DNA from: Gnetum montanum
Taxonomy: Eukaryota; Streptophyta; Gnetopsida; Gnetales; Gnetaceae
DNA length: 25,039 bases
Assembly: GCA_015680685.1 (NCBI GenBank)
Contig: MNCI01008118.1
Coordinates: forward strand, 67,418 to 92,456
Reading direction: 5' to 3'
This document shows positions 17,023 to 25,039 of the stretch, piece by piece. The position numbers and the translations under genes were made by a program. Numbering within the stretch: position 1 is the stretch's first letter; every line of letters starts with the position of its first letter. Below the pieces are notes generated by a model. It was not told where the DNA came from and did not search any database. It saw nothing but the letters and a program-made list of their open reading frames with translations.

Positions 17023-17955
17023 CGGCTCACTTATATGCATGGAACTAACTAAGGGTTTCACTTGTGCTTACATAGATATCATAGATGCATTAGAGAAAGT
17101 CCACCACCAACTTCCTAGTCCTAACTTAGAAAACATCAACTGGGGAAAGTTGGAAATTCCTAAGAAATTTAAACAAGAGCCCCTAGAGCTAAAACCATTG
17201 TCCACCGGTATGGAGTACACATTTCTTAAGAATGGAAAACCGGTAATCATCAACGCAAGACTTGCTCTGCAACAAAAAGAGAGTCTGCTAAAGGTAATAA
17301 ACAAGTGGTCAAAAGCCTTCACTTGGTCATATTCAGAATTAACTGGAATAGATCCTAGGATATGCTAGCATAGGATTTACACTGACTTCTCCATGAAACC
17401 TTGCAAACAACCACAGAGGCAATTGAACCCAAAGTTGAAGCAAGTAGTAAAAGAAGAAATCGAACAGCTTCTAAAGGCTGGGTTCATCTACCCCATTACT
17501 AATAGCAAATGGGTTAGACCCTTAGTAATCATGCCTAAAAAGGGAGGCAAATGGAGTGTGTGCATAGATTTTAGGCTACTAAACATGGCAACATTCAAGG
17601 ATCACTTTCCGTTGCAATTTGTTAACCAAGTCTTAGACACAATCGCAAGGCAGCACTACTATAGTTTTTTGGATGGATATAGCGGATACAACCAAATACA
17701 AATTGCCCTAGAAGACCAAGCCAAAACTACGTTCACTAATCCTTAGGGAACGTTTGCATACAAACAAATGTCGTTTCGCTTGTGCAATGCCCCTGCAACA
17801 TTTCAACGCTTAGTTCTAAGTATTTATACACACAGATCATAGTGCAATCTAGTTCCTCATGAATAAGCCAATGGTAAGCCCCCGTATTATACGATGGCTA
17901 GTAATCCTACAAGAGTTCGATTTAACAATGATCGATCATAAAGGCACTGAGAATG
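17023..17955 (+). pseudogene. RT of element A with internal deletion into RNase H
   Basis: After a linker (LICMELTKGF at about 17030, then SPNLENINWGKLEIP), RT begins near 17300: SELTGIDPRIC and a stop near 17366, then HRIYTDFSMKP, QPQRQLNPKL, EEIEQLLKAGFIYPI, VIMPKKGGKWSVCIDFRLLN, HFPLQFVNQVLD, YYSFLDGYSGYNQI, TTFTNP, a stop, GTFAYKQM and CNAPATFQR near 17800. These are the Athila/Tat-type RT motifs. PKKGGKWSVCIDFR lacks the extra residues usually found between PKKGG and the W of Athila RT. Soon after (about 17830) the frame jumps to TDHSAI and NKPMVSPRIIRW, which belong to late RNase H. The YxDD-type box and the first part of RNase H are gone. It ends at TENV (17955), where the LTR-like insertion starts. 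Confidence 0.85.
17951..17955. repeat. Target site duplication GAATG, left copy
   Basis: GAATG precedes TGTTGGC at 17956 and recurs at 21038-21042 directly after GCCAACA. The coding frame of RNase H continues across the two copies (TENV / NVVANHLS). Confidence 0.92.
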
Positions 17956-18399
17956 TGTTGGCACATTTGGCCATTACATGGAGCAGTTAGAATATTTTGT
18001 TGAAATGTTTTGTTTAAAACATGAGCAAAATCCCTGGTTGAAAATTTGCAGTCCAGTCTTGTGAGTAATGGGTATTCTTGGAGAAGAAAGCCTGGTAAAT
18101 AATTTTGATGATAAAAGCCTTCTTGAAAAGTAAAGCAGAGTGTCAAGTGAAGGTTGGAATAAAAAGAAGAGAAGGATTATTACTACAAGAAAGCAATATA
18201 TGGACAAAATAACAAAATAAATCGGCTAAAGAGTTCAAATGGTTTTGAATTTGTAATTGTCAAAGGATGTAAAGGTTTCTGTATTCACAAAAAAAAAATC
18301 CGAATTTACGAATGATTCGAGAACCGTTGATTAATGCTGTTGGAAACATGAAACCAGAAAAAAAAACAAAAACAGAACTGAATTCCTTCATGTTAAGGT

Positions 18400-19110
18400 T
18401 TTTCCTTCTGCATATTGGCTCTAGACTGCTCTCACGTACCCGTTGAAGCTACATTACCGACTCGCCAGACACCAAATCAAAGTTCAGGAAATGCGTGGGA
18501 GGCTCTTCTTGCACCAATGATTTGTTTTCACAGGAGTTTCAGGCCGCAAACGCGTAAAAAGGTCAAACAAAACCAAGGCCAATAGAAGGCGAGGGCAGAA
18601 CATGGGAACGTAACAAAAACAAAAGATGGAAATCTTCTGTGTATATAGTACACAGAGAAGGATGCCCCTGTTTTGTTTCGAACGCCGTAGCAATTTCAGC
18701 AACCGATTCATAGCACATTCATCTCGGGTTTGAAATCGATGGCAATTGGAGACAGGTAAACAAAAAAGCCAGAGAACAAAAACGCAGGAAGCCCTAAATT
18801 TTGGGGGCAAAAAAGAAATTGAAACCCTCAGTTTGGGGTGCATTGTTCTTAACACAAAAAAAAATCCTTTCTCCTCCAGGGCGCGACGATCAGATTGCGG
18901 TTGCAGAGCCTTCTTGTGCGAAGGCAGTTTGAATCTGCGGTTTTGCTGATGCTACATTTCGAATTTTACAAAAACATGTGTCATTTCTTGCAGGTTCTGG
19001 GTAGAAATAAGCGAAAGACCGTTGCCCTGAAACTGTGAAGAAACCTCCATGCGATTTACAGGGAAGAGAAGGAAAATCATTTCGCCGCTTTTGCCAAAAA
19101 TTATTCAATT
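18400..19110. other. GC-richer segment inside the solo LTR U3
   Basis: This part has a higher GC content than its surroundings, with no convincing ORF on either strand. It could be captured genomic sequence or simply U3. I find no protein or RNA family in it. Confidence 0.3.
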
Positions 19111-19384
19111 ATTTCTACCACTCAAAGCATATGTCAAAAATAGAGTATAAATTAACTAATAATTTATATATATATAGATACATATATATTCACAATATGA
19201 AGTACTCATCGTATGAAGTCTTAGAGACCTGCCATCATTCATCCCAAGTTATGAAATATATTATTTACTGCCCATTTAAAATTTGCAATATTGGTTATCC
19301 TATTCAATGTCACATTACATTAAAGTTAGCATAAAATGCTCCTCATTTCATGCATGACTTCCTAACTCCCTAACCACATAAACC

Positions 19385-19810
19385 TTCTCCTAGCTTGTTG
19401 GACAAGTAATCTTCTGATTGGTTAGTCAAATTCCTTGAGAGAGAAGTTAGGAGAGATATTTTTGAGATATTTGGAAATTGTAACTTCCCTATACATCACT
19501 TAGAAGACTTAACATGTCATTTTGAAGAAGCAAAATTAAAAGTATATATATATATATGGAGTAAGTTGCAACTATAGCTTGTATTCCCATGTATTTTAGA
19601 GATTGTATTTTAATTTTCTATGACCACTTGTCAATCTCTTTTTCTCTCTGGTGGTTGCAACCACCCAAAATTGTTGTAACTTACCTAACTTGTTGGGCAA
19701 GTAACCTCCTAACTTGTTGGGCAAGTAATCTCCTCATTGGTTGGCTAAGTTACTTGGGAGAAAAGGTAGGTGAGATATTTTTGAATATGTAACTTCCCTA
19801 CCTACCTTGG
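19385..19810 (+). repeat. Duplicated promoter-proximal segment in the solo LTR
   Basis: Two diverged copies, about 19385-19500 and 19675-19805, share ACTTGTTGGGCAAGTAA-like words, a GATTGGTTAG or CATTGGTTGG word, GGAGAGATATTTTTGA or GGTGAGATATTTTTGA, and GTAACTTCCCTA. The second copy itself begins with the ACTTGTTGGGCAAGTAA word twice. It ends just upstream of the TATA box, as promoter repeats often do. A TA microsatellite lies between the copies (about 19543-19557). Confidence 0.7.
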
Positions 19811-19815
19811 AACCC

Positions 19816-19823
19816 TATAAAAA
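19816..19823 (+). promoter_or_regulatory. TATA box of the solo LTR
   Basis: TATAAAAA in CCCTATAAAAAGGCTTC, at the end of the duplicated segment and 122 bases before AATAAA at 19938. Confidence 0.65.
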
Positions 19824-19937
19824 GGCTTCAAGGGTCAAAGAGAAAGAAAAGGGAGGAAACACACTTGGGGTCTCACACATCACACTTGGGATCAAAGAAG
19901 ATTTGTAAAGAAGATTGTTTGCAAGATGGCTTGCTAG

Positions 19938-19943
19938 AATAAA
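19938..19943 (+). terminator. Polyadenylation signal of the solo LTR
   Basis: AATAAA in the context CTAGAATAAAGATTTC, downstream of the TATA box. It supports placing R here. Confidence 0.5.
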
Positions 19944-21037
19944 GATTTCAGCCTCTTTGTCATGGTCCTGTGAGTTATGCATTTCATTTTTTTTTCTTTT
20001 ATTTAAATTGTTTAGCTAGTGGTTTAGATAGTATCATCCTTGGCAAGTAATTTTGGGATTTTTAGATTGCTCTTATTGTTCTTGTTGCCCAATAGAAATT
20101 TCTATTAAAATTTTGCCATAGAAGCGCTTGTGTTTAAAAGCCTTAAGAGCATTTTAGTAGTAAATTTTGTTATTGTGCAACGTGTGGGAACTGCTATTGG
20201 GATTGTTGTAAGAGAGCCTCTGTTTGTAGTCACGCCACTGAACAATTCAATAGTCGAGAGGGTTCAGAAAATCTTTGGTATTTTGATGGGACTAGAATAG
20301 CTTCTTTTTATCTTTAAAGTGAATTCTCGTGGTATTTCAATCAGAAATTGTCAAGTCTTTTAAAGGTTCTGTTTGAATGCAATCGTTGACATCTATTATC
20401 TAGTCAAAATGGAGTCTCGTACGTGGTAGTTTACGCAGCAATTTTTGGTAGCATAGTAGGATTGTCTTGAAGATATTGCTTGTTTGAGCCTTGGAAGTTT
20501 GAACAATTCGTAGATATTGAATTTGGGATAGCTTTATTGCGAAGTGTTTACTCGTGTCATTTTACCTTGTTTAAATATTTGAGGTCTACACAAATCTGCT
20601 TTCTTTTCTTTTCTGCTTATTTCCATCGAATCTTGCTCTATTTCTAGTTTTCTTGTGGAACTATCTCTTTCTCTGGGGAAAATTAGGAGTAGATTGCGGA
20701 GTTGTGCTCAAATGTTTTTGCAAAATTTTATTTGTTACAAGTAGGTATTATAAGGACCGCGTAGACTAGGCAGTTGAACAAAATAGGAAATTTTCAAGAA
20801 CTCACAGTACTTGGCAAAGTTGGCTGAATCTCTTTAAAGTAAGTCATTTGTAGTTTACACACAACGCAATCGTTACATTTCTCACAACCGCACGCCGCAA
20901 CAGCACACACACATACTCACATTAACTACTGAGTTTATTTGGAGGTATCTGGGCCTTGGTGTTGCCAGAGACCAGCAGGCACCTAAATCCTGTTCGAGGA
21001 CACTCGTTGGTGGTCGCGTCCCAAACGATCGCCAACA

Positions 21038-21042
21038 GAATG
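21038..21042. repeat. Target site duplication GAATG, right copy
   Basis: Matches 17951-17955. Element A's RNase H/integrase frame resumes here. Confidence 0.92.
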
Positions 21043-22482
21043 TAGTTGCCAATCATTTATCTTGGTTGCGCTAGGACAATAAAGAGGATGAGTATCCAAT
21101 TTTCGATCATTTCCCTGATGACTTCCTCTTTGCAAGTGTAGTGAATAACTAATCACCCACGAAGATAAATTGGTACAGTAGCATTATTACTTATCTCCTT
21201 ATCCAAAAAACACCATAAGAGCTAGACCTTAATAAGAAATAACAGGTTCTTCATAGAGCCAAGTACCTGATGGACATCAGTGGACAACTTTACAAAGTAT
21301 GTCCCGATGACTTAGTTTGATGGTGTGTTCCCGATAGAGATCAACTGAGAGTTCTCCAAGATGCTCATGAGGGCTCTCGTGGGGGTCATTATGTTGGGAG
21401 ACAAACAACTATCAAGATCCTGCTTGCAAGGTCTTATTGGCCTACCTTGTTCCGGGACACCCATCAATTCATCCAATCTTTTGAGCACTGTCAATGTGAT
21501 GGGGGAATGACTACTAGAATGGAGGGTCCGCAACATTGGATTCAACAATTAAAACCCTTCGACATTTGGGGAATTGATTTCATGGGGTCCATTACACCAA
21601 TGTCCAATGGAAAAGCTTACATCATACTTGTCGTAGACTACTTAACAAAATGGGTTGAAGCAGCTGCCATTAAGGATTGCACATCATCTACAGCTGCACG
21701 ACTTGTTCAACAACAAGTCGTCAACAGGTTTGGTGTGCCACATGCCCTTATCTCAGACAACGGTACATATTTCACAGGTGCAACTTTTGGAAAGTTAATG
21801 CAATGCTTAGGGGTTGAGCATAAATTGACTACACCATACCACCCCCAAGCGAATGATCAAGTCGAGGTCACTAACAGGGAGATTACTAAGATACTAACTC
21901 GAACCATTAGCAAGTTGGGCATACCGCTCCACATGGAAACTCCCTATAGCCTACTCTCCCTATGAGTTAGTGTATGGAAAACTTCCAATGCTCCCTATCC
22001 AAACTAAGCTCCGTACACTAGCCATGGCATGTGACCTCAACCTTGACCTTCATCTAGCACAAAAACAAAGGTTGATGACTCTTAACTTGCTAGATAAGAA
22101 CCAACTAACTACCCTGTCATCTAATGAGTTGCACAAGGCATTTAACAAACAATGTCCTGACCTGAAAATTAGGAAAGTTAAGTATCAACTAGGAGATAAG
22201 GTCCTCTACTGGAACCCCACACATGTGTCATAACGTACCAAATTTCAAACACTGTGGGAAGGACCTTACATTATCTATGCAACTTTTCTTTCAGGGGCCA
22301 TAACCATATATAAACTTGAGAGCCCAGATAAGAGGCTGTTAGTCAACATGCAACAAACAAAACCTTTCCATGAGTTTAGGACAACCAGAACATATGCTAC
22401 CTCTATAGGTGGGCAACCTTGCTCTTTATTTCGAATCTCCTCCTTCCAACTCAGTCATGGGGGAGATGGCCACCTCTGCTAA
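21043..22482 (+). pseudogene. RNase H end and integrase of element A
   Basis: It opens with VVANHLSWLR (end of RNase H), then FDHFPDDFLFA, the spacer before integrase. The zinc-binding HHCC domain is at about 21365-21500 (HEGSRGGHY, then YWPTLF and HCQC). The catalytic core is in an open frame at 21447-21965 with D (in IWGIDFMG), D (in LISDNGTYF) and E (in QVEVTNRE), spaced D-X59-D-X35-E, the retroviral integrase pattern. A frameshift near 21960 shifts to YGKLPMLPIQTKL (about 21973), then LGDKVLYWNP, a stop at about 22231, and a C-terminal part with LWEGPYII. The end is QLSHGGDGHLC with TAA at 22480-22482, the same tail as B's Gag-protease ORF. Stops and frameshifts make it non-functional, although the DDE residues remain. 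Confidence 0.9.
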
Positions 22483-23713
22483 CCATTGAAGGCCCTCAGT
22501 CCTTTCTAAGTTTTCTTTTTACACATTTTTGTTTTGCACATTTCCTTAAACTTTCTTGTTTTTGTTTTATACCATCGTTCATATTTTTACCATTTCTTTG
22601 TGTGATTACTTTATTTTGTTCATCACCTAATAAGCGCTCATGATGGTGGCATGAATAATACCACGTTGATTGCTAATGTTTGGATTTTACCATTGAAGTA
22701 CGATGTCGATATTAAGGTATGGTTCTTTTGATTAAACAGGCAATGAGTCCACGTTGTTCATACTTCCATAAAATCCTATGGTCTCCCTAGGCTTAGAGCT
22801 GTATAAGTCCCTTTTTCTAATAAAATTGATAACGAATTGGTGGTTGGGTATTTCTCAGACTCAGTAAAGATCCAAAGGATGAAAAGGGTGTGACTTCAAG
22901 GGGATTCGATGTAGTTTTGTTGGTTATTCTCTTAAGTGCTTGTATGCTTTTTCTTTAGGTTTTCCGCCATTCTGACCATTCATTAAATCACTAGAAGCTG
23001 AGCACATAAAAATAAGTCTTTGCATGGTATGGTTCTCATGTAAAAAAAATAGTGAGAATTCAAAGCACACCCCTTAGACACAATAATGATCTTGGGCTAC
23101 ACACACTGGTTATGGCACTGGAAAGACATGTTACCCATGCTTGAAGGTTCCCTCTAACTAAGGTGCCTTCTTGCTTCCTAGTTCTCCATCTCACTCTCCT
23201 CGGAATGGTGGTGACTTGTTGTAGAGGCATTCTTGTTACTTCAAGAGGATAGGTTGGTCAAATGTGTCGATGCGAGGTCACTGAATGTGGGTTGTTGAGC
23301 CTGGACTTGAAATGAGTTATACTCGGTCACATTAACCATAAAACACATAAGGGATTTTACACAACCTTGTTCTTGGGTTTCCATTCCATTCTCTCCTCTC
23401 CATCTTTCTTTTCCATTTGTCACCTCATTGCCAATTTTATCATTAGTCTATATCTTGGTTGATGCATTGTTTTTCCTTGGTAATTTCTTAGGGGTAAGTT
23501 TTTAACTCTTACTTCCAAATGACATTCCTAGAGCATACAGACTCTTTGGTTTGTGGGTCTATTAAGGCATCAAGGGCATGAGCCTGCTTTGGGGAGGACC
23601 CACTGGCATTCCTTTTTGGGTGCACTTGTTAACTTCTTTCCCTTCAACATTTCCTAAAATCAACAACTTTTTTGTTTCATCCCCATCTATGACATCCATT
23701 TTATTGGCATTGT
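22483..23713 (+). other. Element A 3' non-coding region
   Basis: Collinear with the reverse complement of 7065-8412 in element B, for example around 23520-23660 with the GACCCACTGGCATTCC word. No ORF is supported. It lacks B's expanded minisatellite and CA repeat. Collinearity ends at the N at 23714, about 680 bases short of the expected 3' LTR. Confidence 0.8.
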
Positions 23714-23714
23714 N
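23714..23714. other. Single N: assembly gap with orientation change
   Basis: The sequence left of the N is element A in + orientation. The sequence right of it is LINE, then LTR, then internal sequence of the same subfamily, all in - orientation. A single N can stand for a gap of any size. Confidence 0.85.
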
Positions 23715-23891
23715 GCCATTATAATAAACAATAGATTTTTGTTAGTTGATCCAAGAGCCAGATAACATGTAGTAATCCTCCACTTTGGCTAAGAGATTAT
23801 TGATATATTGTAGATTATTTTTGATTATAAAAAATAAACATTTGCAAAGTACATGTTAAGTAGTTGTGTGCCTTGATCATCAATTGAATTT
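23715..23891 (-). pseudogene. LINE RT fragment, probable continuation of the LINE at 3335-5317
   Basis: On the - strand the frame reads SIDDQGTQLLNMYFAN, then FFIIKNN, INNLLAKVEDYYMLSGSWIN, a stop, and QKSIVYYN. This is the part of a plant LINE RT that follows the QGxxLAPYLF motif: GTQLLN, the FADD box (here FANV, so decayed), and the SG..INW.KS motif. The LINE copy at 3335-5317 stops just before this part, and the two pieces do not overlap. It borders the LTR at 23892. Confidence 0.75.
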
Positions 23892-24641
23892 CCCTACACT
23901 TAACCATACGAATACGAGCATTTCATGCACGATCTAGTCGAATTCCAAGGGCTAAGTGCCTATGCACCTTGTGGAACAATAATGGGTTGGTTAATCGTTG
24001 TCTTCCCAAACTTANCACCGGAAATGCAACATTTACAAAAGGAGCAAGATTTGTGGTGTGGCTATGGACGAACAATGCAAGGCACAATCTTGGCATCGAC
24101 AGCAACACATCTTCTTCCTTTCTCTCTCTCCTTCTTCTCTCCCAGCTACCAAATGAGGTTGGATGTCATTTATGTATAGTGTTCATCATTTGTGGTCATG
24201 AACACTAATGCTGTCATGTATTGTATTATTGATCNCTGCTGGGATTACCAAACACTAGTCATTACTGGGTTGCCAAGCGCTACATGCATGCTCAAAGCAG
24301 TCATACTGAGTGTATTTAACTAGGGGAGTTGTAGGGTGAGAGAAATCGTTAATCAACTAGGAAAGCATTAAACAATAATTAATCACTAATTAATCTATTC
24401 TGTATGCTACAAGGTTTATCATAAAGTTCATCTTTATTGCCATACACAAAGTGTGCTTAGGTACACAATGCTCAAATAAAGATCCGTTCACTCTATGATT
24501 CCTACTAAAAATGGCAAGAGTTTGGCTAAGGGTCTAACTGTCTAATGTGGAAACTAAGGGCACTACCTCTTATTTATAGACAAGGAGATAGGCCATGATA
24601 TCGGGTATCCGACATCGCAGACGCGATATCGCAGTTCATCA
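23892..24641 (-). repeat. Element-A-type LTR in - orientation, with a misfilled gap
   Basis: On the - strand it starts TGATGAACTGCGATATCGCG (24641) and runs through the TATA context, AATAAA and the segment shared with A's 5' LTR (13180-13375). It ends at about 23892, some 18 bases short of the expected CCACTCATCA. The part 24016-24234, between two Ns, does not belong: the LTR segment expected there (like 13377-13585 in A, about 209 bases) is missing. Its U3 holds one intact GCGATATCGC (24623-24632) plus decayed relatives. It is most likely A's 3' LTR in flipped orientation. Confidence 0.85.
24016..24234 (-). repeat. 219-bp exact inverted copy of 24768-24986 bounded by Ns
   Basis: The reverse complement of this stretch is identical to 24768-24986 over the full 219 bases, with an N at 24015 and at 24235. 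It replaces the middle of an LTR and has nearly the length of the missing LTR part. Peptides read from it duplicate those of the source and have no meaning. Confidence 0.95.
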
Positions 24642-25039
24642 TACCCCCATGACTAAATGAAAACTCATCCTCGAGTTCCTTACAAAATATTAGGAAGGTA
24701 TGGGATTGTTGATTGAATGACCATTGACGGTGAAATGGGGTGACTGACTCAACGTGCTCGGTGAACGGATCAATAATACAATACATGACAGCATTAGTGT
24801 TCATGACCACAAATGATGAACACTATACATAAATGACATCCAACCTCATTTGGTAGCTGGGAGAGAAGAAGGAGAGAGAGAAAGGAAGAAGATGTGTTGC
24901 TGTCGATGCCAAGATTGTGCCTTGCATTGTTCGTCCATAGCCACACCACAAATCTTGCTCCTTTTGTAAATGTTGCATTTCCGGTGCATCTTGAGTGTTT
25001 CCTCTAGGTCCAGTCCATTGTTGTATGATTGCCATCTGC
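24642..25039 (-). other. 3' internal end of an element-A-type retrotransposon
   Basis: It begins with the family polypurine tract (ATGGGGGTA on the - strand) and is collinear with 6392-6790 of element B (CTCGAGTTCCTTACAA near the start; TTGTTGTATGATTGCCATCTGC at the end). No real gene is seen. A 70-codon ORF on the - strand (24823-25035, starting MAIIQQ) matches the start of the small ORF in element B. If the block is flipped, this part should connect to A's 3' region at 23713 after about 280 more bases. Confidence 0.85.

Larger units (their letters stand above)
17956..21037 (+). mobile_element. Probable solo LTR of an unrelated retrotransposon (3.08 kb)
   Basis: The ends are TGTTGGC...GCCAACA, a 7-base terminal inverted repeat with TG/CA, flanked by perfect 5-bp repeats GAATG. 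The interior has no long ORF, primer site or polypurine tract that I can see, and no second copy of its ends. It has one promoter-like TATAAAAA (19816-19823) followed about 120 bases later by AATAAA (19938-19943), the U3-R order expected inside one LTR on the + strand. U3 would be about 1.85 kb and U5 about 1.1 kb. A long solo LTR is the simplest reading. A short non-autonomous element is the alternative. It interrupts RNase H of element A. Confidence 0.8.
12921..23713 (+). mobile_element. Element A: old Athila/Tat-like Ty3/gypsy retrotransposon, decayed, 3' end displaced
   Basis: Order on the + strand: 5' LTR, tRNA-Asp primer site (mutated), gag, protease, RT, RNase H remnant, integrase, 3' non-coding region. 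The sequence is collinear with element B on both sides of B's pol deletion, so A represents the autonomous parent type. It is dead: stops and frameshifts in gag, DLG in place of DSG in protease, RT missing its catalytic YxDD-type box, and a 3.08-kb LTR-like insertion in RNase H. Continuous sequence stops at the N at 23714. Its 3' LTR is probably the LTR at 23892-24641, which sits in reverse orientation. Confidence 0.88.

Noticed and set aside
18484-18855. 123-codon ORF on the - strand inside the solo LTR
   Set aside because: No recognised domain, Cys/Leu/Arg-rich composition as in chance frames, and no start context or neighbour to support it.
23925-24208. ORFs crossing the Ns at 24015
   Set aside because: They run through an assembly gap into the 219-bp inverted copy, so their peptides are artefacts duplicating the frame at 24823-25035.
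23892-25039. A third independent retrotransposon on the - strand
   Set aside because: It cannot be excluded, but the flanking LINE piece and LTR subfamily fit the flipped 3' end of element A, which needs fewer events.

Overview
The window looks like repeat-rich nuclear DNA of a land plant. I see no host gene, rRNA or tRNA gene. The evidence is plant-type Ty3/gypsy LTR retrotransposons with an Athila/Tat-like Gag, protease, RT and integrase and a tRNA-Asp primer site, a plant-type LINE, and heavy sequence decay with repeated nesting. A gymnosperm would fit the many old, decayed copies, but that is only inference.

Layout from left to right: (1) 1-305, the 3' end of an LTR on the + strand. (2) 306-1870, a decayed chromovirus-type gypsy RT/RNase H on the - strand. 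(3) About 2330-5317, a decayed LINE on the + strand (ORF1 trace, then endonuclease and RT), cut off inside RT. (4) 5322-12919, 'element B', a complete LTR retrotransposon on the - strand with a perfect 5-bp target duplication (ATGAT), a tRNA-Asp primer site, and one intact 1114-codon Gag-protease ORF, but no RT, RNase H or integrase. (5) 12921-23713, 'element A', an older autonomous-type relative on the + strand: 5' LTR, broken gag-protease, RT with a deletion, RNase H remnant, integrase. Its pol is split by (6) a 3.08-kb LTR-like insertion at 17956-21037 with perfect GAATG target duplications. (7) 23715-25039, a block starting at a single N. It carries, in - orientation, the next part of a LINE RT, an element-A-type LTR, and element-A-type 3' internal sequence.

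Inferred history: a LINE was entered by element A, element B then landed on the first bases of A's 5' LTR in the opposite orientation, and an unrelated LTR element inserted into A's pol and left one LTR. The final block reads as the true 3' end of A plus the LINE continuation, turned around in the scaffold. A 219-bp piece between two Ns inside its LTR is an exact inverted copy of sequence 750 bp away, so a gap-filling error is likely there.

The most interesting biology is element B. It kept a full Gag-protease frame, and a pol deletion joined it to the last codons of pol, so it would depend on RT and integrase from a relative such as A. Its LTRs carry two unusual structures: a cluster of GCGATATCGC palindromes next to the TATA box, in different copy number in its two LTRs, and a three-unit array of hairpins with compensatory stem changes in U5, which would form part of the RNA leader.
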